A DNA stretch of 64,000 nt. It comes from Parascedosporium putredinis (lineage: Eukaryota; Ascomycota; Sordariomycetes; Microascales; Microascaceae). The position numbers were made by a program, and so were the translations under genes. Of the stretch, positions 10,094-21,300 are shown piece by piece; the first letter of the stretch is position 1; each line of letters opens with the position of its first letter. The stretch is from contig CASHTG010000001.1 of the NCBI GenBank assembly GCA_949357655.1, positions 310,001 through 374,000 on the forward strand, given 5' to 3'. The notes beneath the pieces were generated by a model, which worked only from the letters and a program-made list of their open reading frames with translations, did no database searches and was not told the DNA's origin.

Positions 10094-12970
10094 TTACAAG
10101 GGAGGAAGGTCCTCCCTGCAAATAGGGCACTGCAGACGGAATCGCATCCAGCCTTCGAGGCAAGGACTGTGGAAAACGTGACGACAGGGCGTGACCATGT
10201 ACCCGCTTGTCCCGAGGACGGCGGCCACGGCAGCAGTTGTGTCATCTGATAGTGGGACGGATTGCGCGGCCGCGGCGGCGAATGAGGAAGAGGACAGAGT
10301 TGGTTTAGGAGAAGAAGGCGAGGAAGTAGAGGAAGGGGTAGCGGCGGTAGTGGCGGAGGGGAGAACGGGGAGATGGAGGACCTCGCGACAAATGGCGCAA
10401 TCGACGGAGCGGACTCCAGGAGGGTCGCCGGGGGCAGGGGCCGACTCAGCAAGGGCGAGGGGCAGCTTGTTAGCTGCCTCAAGAGAGTCCTCGCGCAGGA
10501 CCGGGTGGTAGTCCCAGGCGTCTGGGGTCCAGGAGGCAGGGAGGCCGAAGCGAGGGCCGAGGAGGTCCTGGGCGGCGAGGATGCAGAGCTGTAGCCAGAC
10601 CCAACCGGCGAGGGCGGCGAAGGCCCGGGCGTCGGTGCGGACGAGGAGAATGTTGTCGGGCCGGCAATAGAGATAGGCAAGAGGGACCAGGCGAAGGACG
10701 GACTGCCCGGCGGTGAAGCGCCAGGAAAGGGCGCGGCGGCAGTTACGGCGCACGTTGCGGATAATTTGGGGCAGCCACAGGGAGAGATAAGAGAAGGCGG
10801 CGAAATTGGCGAGGGTGGACCGTGCGGCAGGGGGCCAAGTCGTAGAAGCGACGAGGAGGAAGAAGAGGCATGAGGCCGCGAGGGCGATGCGGGCGACGAC
10901 GGAGGAGAAGCTGGGCACTGAGGCGGGGAAGGGCCTCCCGTGGCGGTGGTGGCTGTTGGCACGGCAGATGCGGCGTTCGCCACCTCGGCAATTTCGGCAT
11001 CGATGTCCTGGTCAGAGGGGATGATGATAGGAGTACTTGCTTGTGCGGGAGGTGAGAGGAGGCGATCGCGTTCCGTCGGGTCCGGGTCTGATTCGGAGTC
11101 GGAATTGTTGGACGGCGAAGGCTCTGATTGGGCACGGGTTGTTTGCTCAGATGAGGGATTAGAAAGGGCGGCGGGAGATGGCGACGGGGGCGTCACTCGC
11201 ATCCATGGTTGTGTTTGCGTTTGTGGTTGGGGCCGGTGTCCCGGCGCCAGTATTGCGGGCCGCGACAGCAGCCTCGCGAGTCGCCCGTCGAACCCACTCC
11301 TGCTGCTGAACCTCAAAAATCTGGAAGAGGAAGGTGCCGCCGACAAACATAGAGATGAAGGCAGCAAACATGAGGGTGAGGGACTGCAGGGAGGACTCGG
11401 AGGAGAGCAGGAAGGCGGTGACGGCCGTCACAACGAGGAAGTCGGCCGTGAGCATGATGACGCCGGTATAGAAACTGACACGGCCCATGGTGGAAGGGGT
11501 GCACGTCTCGCGAATTTGTTGCTTGAGGAGCAGTACTTGGCCGGCAAATAGGAGGGCGTAGATTAGCAGGCAGGTGTTGAGAGTGGAGCGGTAGATCTCA
11601 GCTTTCATGCCTAGGAGGTGGTGGCCATCGGCCTGGGGGTAGGCGGGTGGGCCTTTACTGTCGAGGAAGAAGGCGCAGTCTGGGGAGAAAACGACAGCGG
11701 CGAGCTGCAAGGGAGGGACTCCACGAATTGGTGCGCCGAGCGGGTGGGTCAGCTCGCGCTCAATGTCGAGAATGATGGTGCTGATGGATTCGTTCTCCGG
11801 GTCCAAGTGGGAGAGGTCGAGCTTGGCGCGGTCCAAGGGCATGATCTGGGCGTACATGACGTACTCGCAATTGGGGTTCGGGGCGTAGATGTCGACGTCG
11901 TCAATGTCCGAGGTCCAGGGTATCCTAGCGTCGAAGGAAAGGTAGCGGGCGCTTTGGCGCAGGCGGTCGGCGATGGTTCGGTTCAGAAGGGCTCTGCTCG
12001 ACTCGAAGAAGCGCGGGCTCGGTACGAGGTGGGGCAGCGCGAAGATGCCGTCAAACTTTTCACTCGTCGTTGTGAGCAGCAGGGCGCCCTGGCGCTTCCA
12101 GTGGACGCCGTGTAACCGCATATCCCAGGTCCGGCCGGAGCCGTCAGTGTCTTCGATGGTGATTTCAGCGCGGACGGCGCCAGCGCCGTAGATTGGGTCA
12201 GCATCAAACCCATCGCGGGCGTCGAGGTTGGCCTTGTCGCGGATGCGCATCTTCATCTGGCCCTGCGATCCTGTTGCGTTCCTCCCCCAAGGCAAATCCG
12301 GGGCGGACCACTCTATCCCCGGCGTAACGGCAGTTAGGTTATAGCTCGTAGCCAATCGCTTGACCGAGGCGTCACGGCGAGACCAGGGGCCATGGACGCG
12401 GCCCGAGGCGTTTTGCCACACGGGCTCAGCGCGACCGTCGAGCCAGAGATCCCTACCGTCGACTGGGGGAATACTGCGTGGCTGATACGGAGACAGTTGC
12501 TTCGAAACACCTCTAGGTCCTCCCATGCGAATCCATCACTTCGGCGGAAGCCGGTCAAGTTCAAGTATTTGCCAACAGCCTCTCCTCCCCGGGCCTTGTC
12601 CCTGGTATAAACTGCGGGGACGACGCCATTTCCATCCTCAGAGGCAGGAGGGGCTGCTGAGGGGCGAAGTCGCCCCATTTTGTCGAGTTGAGCACGTCGA
12701 GGGCGTCAAGCTGATGACGCAAACGGGAGGCCGCTAGCTCCGGGGCAGCGATGAGGTCGGAAGGATTGTCGGGGAAGAAGATAAGCCAGCACGCGAAGAT
12801 GAAGATGAGGGGCAAGAGGCGTGAGCGCGATTCTCGACGTTGGAGTGGTGGCGTGGCAGTGTCGGAGGCACTATCTTCGGCGTTGGCATCGAGCGCTGGA
12901 GATCCGGAGGGGACGGGGTGGGCGAGGGATTCAGTACCGGGCTGGCCGGAGCTGAGGACTCGTCGGGCAT
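10094..12970 (-). CDS. dscA: DSC E3 ubiquitin ligase subunit A (Tul1/DscA homologue), frame-broken
   Basis: RING-type E3 ligase of the Golgi/endosomal Dsc complex, which in fungi cleaves the SREBP precursor and ubiquitinates membrane proteins. From the N-terminus: a low-complexity segment starting MPDESSAPAS, a membrane segment (LLPLIFIFACWLIFF), the family-typical lumenal domain (NSTKWGDF, NLTGFRRSDGFAWEDL, PVWQNASGRVHG), several transmembrane helices (TCLLIYALLFAGQVLLL and following), an acidic Ser-rich cytosolic linker, more helices, and a C-terminal RING (CAICREVL...CRHVFHSPCLEGWMRF...CPICREDLPPL). Nothing suggests introns. The frame breaks at G-runs (plus-strand coordinates) 12909-12912, 12650-12653, 12465-12469, 11186-11190 (two bases missing, or one extra) and 10931-10933. 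Each of the others is fixed by one added base. The ATG at 12970 becomes the natural start once the first break is allowed; the longer frame upstream has no ATG. Length, about 960 aa, is somewhat long for the family. Confidence 0.9.
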
Positions 12971-13640
12971 GGTCTAACGGTCCGGGCTTGCGGTAGACAC
13001 AAGCTGGAGCTATGGGAGGGAGAAGACGGGGAGGGAGGGGTTGATTAAGCTCGGGCACGTACTCGGGCTCGGCGAACTATCGAAAAGGTGATAGAGGACT
13101 CATGTCTAACGAGCACGAGGCTTGTGAGAGACTCGTTTGCCAGTGTTGTCAGTGCTTGCTTCGAATAAAACGAGGAAAGGGAGTGTGGGTGCTAGGCGTT
13201 GTTAGCCCGGTGTATCGCGTTACGGTGTCAAGTTGGTAAGGTCGACCGCAAAAGTTTCGCCGACGGGATGAGGTGTGGTGGCGCTGTGAGAAACTGGTGG
13301 GAGCTCTCAGTGGGAACACAAGGGTATTTCCTGGGTTTGGCTCGTTTGGGGTGTGACGTGCATGGGTGAAGTCTGACGTAAGTTGAAAACGAGATTAGGA
13401 AGCAGCACCACTCTCCTCCAGAGAAAAATCGCCCTCGCCAAAGGTTAGGGATTTCTTTCATTAAAGAAGGAGAAGAAAGAATAATTAAACCGTGCAACGG
13501 TAATAAATGTGTTGTAATTTCCAAATTTCATGCCACTGTAATACTGGATCAATTGTACATGTAGCCAACAAGTGTCTATCGGTTGCCGGACGAGCTTTCT
13601 CTTGCTGAGTTTATAAGTCTATCCTCGAGCAAAGTCGGGT
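12971..13640. other. region between DscA start and 5S rRNA gene
   Basis: Probable promoter of the minus-strand DscA gene. No recognised coding sequence. Purine- and pyrimidine-rich patches only. Confidence 0.45.
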
Positions 13641-13758
13641 ACATACGACCATAGCTCGCAGATAATTGAGGGTCCCGTCCGCTCCCTGTACACAAGCTGC
13701 GAAGCGCCGGACTAGTAGTTGGGTCGGTGACGACCAGCGAATCCCCGGTGTTGTATGT
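13641..13758 (+). rRNA. rrn5: 5S ribosomal RNA
   Basis: The sequence starts ACATACGACCATAG and ends GTTGTATGT, so the two ends pair (helix I). It carries the conserved GGTCCCGTCCGCTC, AGTAGTTGGGT and ACCAGCGAATCCC blocks of ascomycete 5S RNA and is about 118 nt, the usual size. Helix II (TCGCAG with CTGCGA), helix III (AGGG with CCCT) and the GTCG-GTGA-CGAC hairpin all pair. The last differs from my recollection of the Neurospora gene by a compensated G-C swap, which suggests a functional RNA. The internal Pol III control region lies in the second half. It is an isolated copy, as is usual for dispersed 5S genes in Pezizomycotina. Confidence 0.95.
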
Positions 13759-13775
13759 TTTTTTTTTTTTTTTTT
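13758..13775 (+). terminator. Pol III poly-T terminator of 5S gene
   Basis: An uninterrupted run of about 17-18 T directly abuts the 3' end of the 5S RNA, the standard RNA polymerase III stop signal and longer than the minimum required. Confidence 0.9.
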
Positions 13776-15298
13776 GGCTCTTGTGCCTACTGTTTTCTTC
13801 TTTATCGTCTCCATTCCTTTCCTTATGATATAGATCAGGTCGTGAAGCAATAATCGGCATTATTATTCTGCGAATCAATTCGATATTACGCTGAACCTGC
13901 CTTTGTCCATCATCCTCTCACAGGAGTCGAGTTTGGAGAGGATCCAGACTGTAAGAAGCCCCGCGTCTCAGCCCCCGCCTTTTTCCTTTCACAGGAACTC
14001 ACACCTTCACAATTATCACCTCGGACTCGAGAAACAGTCCATGTCGAATATCCTTTTAACTTCTCCAACCCTTCTCTCCTATTCTTTTTCTCTCCCATCC
14101 CCCGGTTATATCACGTCACAAACTAGGGTTAAGAACGGAAAGGGTACCTCGTTCGTCCTCGCTTGCATACCGGGCTCCTGAAGCCATTTCCCTGTTGCCC
14201 CCTGGCCCCTCCTAAACCCCAATTCTTAACGTTGGTAGCCTCGCATAAGATGACACGCAGAAGGAAGAGAAGCACTTCCTGGGAAACTTAGGGTGGGATA
14301 ACCCTGGTTAGTTAGGGACAAAGGCAGGCTAAGAGCCCCACGCCGCGCAACTTGACGTCTCGAGACAGGATATCGAAACCAACTGAGTGAGGTTTCTTTA
14401 CCCGGGAATCTCTGGCCAGGATTTCTTTTCCTGTTTGAGGGTTTCAGCAAGTCATCCCCCTCCGTCAAATTTCATGCAGGGTGGGTGTGTCCATGTCGTG
14501 GTAAGAAATAGTCCCCCTTGTCTAGGGACACAAGGAGTAAGAAAAGGAGGGGATATCAAATGGGCCTTGTTTATATTAGACGCTAGCTCGGGGAGGTGAA
14601 CCCCCATTATTCGTAACGGTGACTCGTGTGCACCTCATACCGTTGAAGATTGGCATCAGCCAGTCAAGTCGAGCTGAACCTGTATTGCAGGAATCATCCC
14701 CTCGCTACCTTTGCGTGTTCTCTTTTCTGATCAGTCATCGAATAAGTCCTCTAATGTTCTCTGTGGAATGTGCTACACCCTGAACCCCATATCTGTGAAT
14801 ACTCAAATTTGATAGACGCACTAGGAAACTCGAAGCGTCATTTCAGCACTACCACTCATATCTTCTAGTCTACCAGACCTTCCCCAACCATCAGCAGCGG
14901 GAACCCCACCTTGACCCAAAAGGCACTTCCACTTTCGTGACAGGGACAAGGCTGACCACATAAACCACCACAACAACATACCCAGAAGTTGCTTCTCTCC
15001 CTCTCTGCGCCCCCTAAAGAGTAAGACGGTAGAAGACGCGGGGAACCATATCAACAAGTCCGGTTTCTTTCTTGCCTTTCTAGTTTCGCCCCCTCTTTTC
15101 GTTTTATTTTCCTCGAGCCCATTCTCTTTGCTTTCAACATAGCCCCTCAACTTCCAAGCCTTTTGCTCCATTCCTCACGCACATCCCCCGATCCCTCGAT
15201 CCTGGGTATCTAGCTGTTCTTGCCCGGCAACAACAAGACGCTTATTAGGAGTAGCGTAATCAAGTCTTTTCAACCCCCACTTTTCACCCTTCCCCACG
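13776..15298. other. 1.5-kb intergenic region
   Basis: Between the 5S gene and the HSBP1-like gene. No convincing reading frame or repeat. The last about 250 bases (C/T-rich, e.g. around 15050-15300) probably hold the promoter and 5' UTR of the next gene. Confidence 0.45.
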
Positions 15299-15949
15299 AT
15301 GTCGTCCAACAACCCAAATTCCAGCAAGACTGACGTAAGTACCACAAGCCTCTGTCCCCGCGCAGACCATCGTGGAGTTTTCTCGTTTTGGTGCCATGTA
15401 TAAATTTCCTTTCCTCTCCCACCCCGATGTGCCCCCGTTCTGCCGCCCATCCGGCGCGCTGTCTGCCTCTTTGGGATGCCCCGGATGCGTCGCACACCCT
15501 ATCGCCTCCCCGCCAATTCTTACCACACGCCGGAGTCGTGGCTGGTGGCAAAGGAAGGCATAGCAGCGACGCTCGAGAGGGCGAAGAGTCCCGGTTCTGG
15601 AAGCACCCTGGAGGGGCTTCGCTTTAAGGACCCTGTCCCTCCGCTAATTTCCTATATCACCTCCAGTCTGCCGAAGACTCCCACGCGGACCTCAATGCCG
15701 CCGTGGAAGACCTTCTCAACTCGCTATCTAACAAATTTGCCGGTGTCTCTAGCGAAATTTTTGCCAAAAGTGAGTCTTGTGTATTTCTGAATCGTTTTTA
15801 TTCCCACCTGGCACTGAATAATAGAAAGCCATACTGACAGAATAATGGCAAAAGTGGACGAAATGTCGCGTCGTCTAGACAGCCTCGAGACTGAGCTACG
15901 TGCCGCCAAGGACAAGGACACCGGCGCCACTTCCAACTCCAAACAGTGA
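15299..15949 (+). CDS. HSBP1-like heat shock factor-binding protein
   Basis: Small (about 77 aa) coiled-coil protein resembling heat shock factor binding protein 1, which forms trimeric bundles and in animals dampens HSF1; in fungi the role is little known. Three exons: 15299-15334 (MSSNNPNSSKTD), 15667-15769 (SAEDSHADLNAAVEDLL, NSLSNKFAGVSSEIFAK) and 15855-15949 (MDEMSRRLDSLETELRAAK to the stop). Introns 15335-15666 and 15770-15854 begin GTAAGT and GTGAGT. The second acceptor (CAAAAG) gives the family junction FAK-MDEMSRRLD. The heptad pattern L-L--L--KF---S-EI---MDEM--RL--LE is the HSBP1 signature. The CAGTGAGTAT around the stop also resembles a donor site, so a further 3' exon cannot be excluded. 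The first intron, 332 nt, is long for this locus. Confidence 0.8.
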
Positions 15950-16630
15950 GTATCACGGAGGTGGTGCAGCGTATATGCACAGTAAGGGTCCCTGTTTGAA
16001 GGGGAGGGATGGGGTGGAAGAGCGATACCAGGCTGGACCTAGTCTCAAGGGAAGAAAACTTGGTAGGAGAGATGGTCGCGCGGCTCACGAGAGAGGGCCC
16101 AACATGTCCGGATCTCAAAAGACATGTGTCGTCCCTGGATGCGTTGACTGTTGGTCGCTGTTCGGTCCGTAGACATGGGCGGTCGTAGGATGGGCATAAA
16201 AATGGCCACGCGATGGCTTCGAGCGCTAGCTATGAGGGAGCTTAATATACCGGCATGCAGATATCCCATTGGATTCCTTGAATGCAGTTTTGTCCTGGTG
16301 GCTAACTAGGCCGGGTAAGATTTCCACCTTTTGTTTATGAGGACGGTTTCTTTGGTTTGCGTCAGCTTGAGCGAGATCAACGAGGTATATTTCAACAATA
16401 AAGCCTTTACAGTACCCGTATGTACGTACGTACTTCGTAGCTTGGAGTATATAATACATGGCGGAGACGAAAAAGAAAGCAAAAAAAAGAACATATCGTT
16501 TTTCATGGCCCAAGCACCTTCTTCATCATGGTTACCTCCTCCGGCTGAGCCTTTCCTGCCCCGCGATGATTCTCGTTTTAATTTCCTTACTTCCCATCTG
16601 TTTTCTGTCCCTCTCTTTCCATACATTGAC
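15950..16630. other. convergent intergenic region
   Basis: About 0.7 kb between the 3' ends of the HSBP1-like gene and the PDI gene. Apart from short frames, only the A-rich patch at about 16470-16500 is notable, consistent with 3' UTR sequence. Confidence 0.45.
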
Positions 16631-17839
16631 TTACAACTCATCCTTGACGTTAGGGTCGGCTGCCTCAGCCTCCTTCTCGCCCTTCTTGAAGCGTCCAAGA
16701 ATGTTGAGCTTGGTCTGCAGCTCGTCGCGCTTAGTGTCAGCGAGGCCTCCCTTCTTCAGCATACCGGCAAGACGGGCCGACTCCTTCTCGACGTACTCGG
16801 CGCTCTTGCCGAGCTTCTCGAGCACGCGGAGGTAGTAGGCAGCCGACTTTGCCTGGGCCTCCTCGGCGAGGCTACCTGCCTGCTTCTTAGCCTCGGCCAC
16901 AAGGTCGGCAAGCTTAGCCGCGCCCTCAGAGACGAAGCGGGCGGCGATGACGTCGAGGGCCTCAACGGTTCCAGCGGCGTCATCAAGACCACCACCCTCT
17001 ACGCGGTGCGTACCCGCCTTCTTGTTGATGTACTTGGCGAGGTCCTTCTCTGCGCGGCCTCCATTGTAGATGGCCGACTCGGTCGAACCCTTGGGGAAGA
17101 ACTTGATGGTAGGGAAGCCGGTGACACCCTCCTGCGCGCAGGCAGCCTTGGAGCCCTCCGAGTCGCAGTCTACCTTAGCGATGAGTACGTCCGATTCGGG
17201 AGCGAAGGAGATAGCGAGGGCTTCCCATGTGGGAGCGAGAGTCTTGCAGTCTGGAACGAGAGGATCGAGAGTTAGTGAAACTTGTGCGAACGGAAAGAGC
17301 AAAGGTAGGGATGGGGAGTAAAACATACGGCCACACCAAGGAGCAGTGAAGGCGACGAGAACGTGTTTATCCTTGCCCACGGCCTTGTTAAGTGTCTGGT
17401 CGTTGAGCATCTCCACCGCGGAAGGAGGCGTCCACTTCTTCCTTAGCTTCACGCCCGTCTTCTCCGCGATAAAGTTAGACAGGCTCTCGAGGTCCCGGCC
17501 GCCCTGGTACTCCTCAGGCTTATCGCTCTTGCCGTCGAACCACTTGAGGGTGGGAAAACCTTGTACACCATACCGCTTGCCTAGCGACTTCTCCGCGTCC
17601 GCATCCACCTTGGCGATCTGCACCTTGTCCGAGGCATGTTCGAAAGCGAAGGCCAACTCCTCGTACACAGGGGCCAGGTTCTTGCAGTGCCCGCACCACG
17701 GCGCAAAGAACTCGACCAGCGTCGCCTTGCCGCTCTTGTGCACCACCTCGTCAAAGTTGCTCGGGATCAGGTCCAAGACAGCTGATTTGGCAGCCACCGC
17801 AGCCACGAGGCCGCTGAGCACCAGGGATCGAAGGTGCAT
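16631..17839 (-). CDS. erp38: ER protein disulfide isomerase (Erp38/TigA type)
   Basis: Oxidoreductase that forms and rearranges disulfides in the ER lumen. 376 aa from two exons (17839-17329 and 17250-16631) split by a 78-nt intron (17251-17328) inside the second active site. Signal peptide MHLRSLVLSGLVAAVAA. First thioredoxin domain with FFAPWCGHCKNLAP at about residue 45-58. Second domain with FTAPWCGHCKTLAP, where the intron joins C to AC to make the His of CGHC. The C-terminal helical ERp29-like D domain (KQAGSLAEEAQAKSAAYY and after) is characteristic of fungal Erp38/TigA. It ends VKDEL, an ER-retrieval signal. The reading frame is intact throughout, unlike many neighbours. Start chosen at the only ATG preceding the signal peptide. 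Confidence 0.96.
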   Translation of the reverse strand: MHLRSLVLSGLVAAVAAKSAVLDLIPSNFDEVVHKSGKATLVEFFAPWCGHCKNLAPVYEELAFAFEHASDKVQIAKVDADAEKSLGKRYGVQGFPTLKWFDGKSDKPEEYQGGRDLESLSNFIAEKTGVKLRKKWTPPSAVEMLNDQTLNKAVGKDKHVLVAFTAPWCGRMFYSPSLPLLFPFAQVSLTLDPLVPDCKTLAPTWEALAISFAPESDVLIAKVDCDSEGSKAACAQEGVTGFPTIKFFPKGSTESAIYNGGRAEKDLAKYINKKAGTHRVEGGGLDDAAGTVEALDVIAARFVSEGAAKLADLVAEAKKQAGSLAEEAQAKSAAYYLRVLEKLGKSAEYVEKESARLAGMLKKGGLADTKRDELQTKLNILGRFKKGEKEAEAADPNVKDEL

Positions 17840-18334
17840 CTCAGCGGTTGTTTATTTTCGAAAGGGGTAGTAGGAGTAACTGCTATACGCGGAAAGTGGA
17901 GGTCTCTCGGTTTGTACGTTGGAAAGTGGTTTGTCTAAGATTGCGGAATTATGTTGGTTAGCTTTCTTCTCGCTTCTGGGTTTCCTAAGGCTCTGCAAGG
18001 TATCAGGGTATAATTACCAGATGAATATCAGAAGTGGAAAGAGTTGTTGATAGCTCTCGTGTTAATTAATTGCTGCGTGTCTACCGAGTAAAGAAAAGGA
18101 GACCCGTGGCTGGGAAAGCTTCCCAAATTGTCCAGGTTGGCCTTTCCACGCTTCACCCCGGACCAGCTTTCAGCCCCTGAACAGGACAGTTGCTTCCGGG
18201 TGGTGGCGGTGCAAGAAGCCACATAAAAATTTAAGCCTCATCAGATAAAAACGCCACGAATTCCAACCTGCATGACTTCTTCGCATTGTCCTAAAAGACG
18301 CCTGCTGAAATAAATGTGTGGACTGGCTATCCTC

Positions 18335-18360
18335 TATTATTATTATTATATATAATATGT
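18335..18360. repeat. TAT/TTA microsatellite
   Basis: Imperfect (TAT)n passing into (TA)n, within a locally A+T-rich patch that extends to about 18415. Simple repeat, no coding potential. Confidence 0.8.
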
Positions 18361-21300
18361 ATTTTTCCTCCCAATATTCTTTATATTTTACTTCAATTAT
18401 AATTTGGAGTTCCCCTTTCATGTGATAGTGCCTCATGGGGCTGGTTGCTTTACCCCACCAGCTCTCGGCACTTGAGAGGCGGAGGGGCAAATTGATTCTT
18501 TTATTCTTACGCTGACCCTTCTCTCCTGAGTTCTTCATGGGATATGGCGCTCGCCCCGACTCATGGACATCCCTAGATGTGAGCCATGTCTCCTCACACA
18601 TAGCAAAATATACGTCAGCATGCTTAGCAAGGCAATTCAAGGAGAATATGAGTCGTCCGATGGCAAAAGTCATCCAAACTCACAGCCATTACTATCGCCC
18701 CACTGACGGTTTTGCATCGATCACTTGCCCTTTGTTAAACGGTGGGTCACTCGGACGCAACAGTGTAGCCAGGGATTTACATCCTTCTCTCCTCACTTTC
18801 CTAGCCAGAGCGCTTCCATTGTAGGCACGAGTCGAGCCTCTCTCTCGATGAGTCCCTCGAGGAGGGGTTAGCAGTAACTTTGTGATCTCCTCCACTAAAC
18901 TCCCCATCTAAGTAAACCATGAAGGCAAGTCAGCAGCTCTCAAAGTATAGCTAGGGAGCGTCTCCGAAAATCCCCTGAGCCTGAGCGTCATGTCTTTGCG
19001 GCCTCGCCTGTCATGAAGCGACGTAATTGCCCCGATCAACGTCCGCGTTTTACGCTCCCAACCCCTTTCGTCGGCTTAAAAACACTAGGCTTAATCGAGG
19101 ATCGGGTGCGGTGCGAACCACATCCACTTTTTGGTGAGGTAGTGTAGCAATGTCCCCCTCAGCGAGTCGGATACCCCGAGTTCCATCGCAAGAATGACAT
19201 TGCTTGAGTCTCGTCCAATTAAGAGACAAGGATAACGATAACCCTCTCCGCAAGCTCAACGCCATTTGAAATCGGGAAGTCCAGATTCGTGCAAATTCCT
19301 CGCATAAATGCATGTATCTCTTCTCTGCCCCGGTGTCCCACGTCGCCGGCCGCCCTCATTCAGGACAAGCCTGAAATCTGGCCACAGGGTTGGCTGCCGA
19401 AATGCCGGCAGAAAAGGAAAGCAAAGATGTGTGTCATTGTAATTTTCCCCTCGATGATGGCCACAGCCATGCGCGTTGCTTGTGCCGGCTTGGACATTCA
19501 CTTGAGATTACCCCACCTAGGGGACCCCTGATGCAGAAGGAAGGTGTTTTGTGTCCCCGACCCAAGACAATCCAGAATCTTGTTCGATGCCTGTCAAAAT
19601 GACATCAACTTCCGAGTTTTGTGTAATCGCATCGATGGGTGAGACACCTCGAAAATATCGTGGGTTCGGTCGGTCCTTTGCTGGAAAGATGAGAGGCAGA
19701 CGTGATTGAAAAGCTATTGGTATGGGCTAGACGAGCAACTGCGCGGCACCAAGCCAGGTGGGATCAGCGAAGGGCCTGAGGCCTTGGCAATCCAGCGGCA
19801 ACCCGTTCACCCGTTCAACCAGCACTCGCTAATTTCCATCGCCCGTATGAAGTTGTATCCCCACCCTCTCTCTTGTTTTCTCGTGTTCTCGTCCAATCTC
19901 ACCCCTTTGTCTGCCCTCTTCCCTCGCGGTTCCTTGGTCAGCGTGGCTGCGGTATGTCGAAAGCAACAGGGGGATAATCAGGCTTCTCAACACGTCGTAA
20001 ACTGGTGATGAGGCGCAGGGAAGAAAGCTGCAGATTCAGGTCGAGTGAGTGCTAGGCCGGATTATCATTGCATAGCATGGAGGTGGCCTGTTGTCACTCA
20101 CTGTGACGACATTGAAGGCACACTCTTTGCCCATTCCATGTTTCGGAAATGGTGAGGAATAGTTGCGAAAAATTGCCGATGGCCCCGACTTTCACAGTAT
20201 GACCGACGGCCCTTTGGGATGTAACATGCCAACCACCACTAAAGCAGGCCTGCAGTGTAAGAGTGGCTCTTCGGCGGAATTGCCAGCCGCCCAGTTTATG
20301 CCTATCATCCGTGCCTAATCTTGAGACTCCGGGGATACAGCATCTCTGCTCATCCTCGCTTCGACGTGTTCCATTCTAGACATGGATCTACCAATCGCTC
20401 ATTAATAGAATTGTAGCACCCCCGCCAAGGACTCTTCACGTAGCAAAGAGTAGGTTCGATCCGGAAGGGGGAAGAGAATTGATCCGAGGTGAGGACAAGA
20501 AGCTTCGGCCGATTTGATGCCTCGGGTGGGTCATGCGCTCCACGGAATAGTCGTCCATTAATGGCCTCTTCAGACGTGTTACTCCTCATCAGGCCCTTAT
20601 TGAAATACCAACTGTCGACAAGCGAATAGATGCTTCACGATCGACCCTTCTAATGTTCGGGTGCCTGTTTTGTGTGCGTGATAGTCATTTGCCCTGGGAT
20701 GCGAACGGAAAGAGAAAGACAGCATCTGCTGCCTCCCAAGGCAAGATACTCGGCCCAATTCATCTGTTCCCCTTATCTCGAAAGCGCGACCCGGATATTG
20801 TTCTACCTTTACTTCTTCTCTTTTTTCTTCTTCTTTTCTTTCTCCATTGGTAGGGGTATCGCGCAGAAGGAGGGGACCATCAAAATGGGGGAGGGGTGTG
20901 GAAACGGCGCGGGGGCGTGTGGCTGTCGAATCGGGTCGTTCGTCTGTGGTGGCACAAGTTGCCGTTCCAAGTCCGGTGGTCGGACTAGGGAAAGGGCGAT
21001 TTCGTTCGGAGTAGCTCGGACGAAGGTCTTAACAGGTGGGCGGTGCGGAGACAGAGCGTTGCCTTTTCGATCCTTATCTGTCCCTCATTTTAAGGTGACG
21101 ACGGCAGGCTCCTCCGACAGGAAGCGCCAGAAAAATTCGTGTGTCGCGTTTCGAATCCGCAGATTCGGGGAGCGTTGGCCAGCCGTTGTCGATGATTAGT
21201 CGACTTGACTAATTTGGTTGACAAAATCTTGCAATCGCTTGGCCCTTCAACACCTTCACGTCCACATTCGACGAATTGAAGGAGACTGCCCCCTTTGCTG

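Noticed and set aside
10069..11367. 432-codon Ser/Pro-rich frame on the minus strand
   Set aside because: Only its middle part is the real DscA linker; the rest is out-of-frame overlap with the membrane and RING parts.
20440..20475. Possible tRNA T-arm (GGTTCGATCC)
   Set aside because: The flanking bases do not form a T stem and there is no matching acceptor or anticodon arm.
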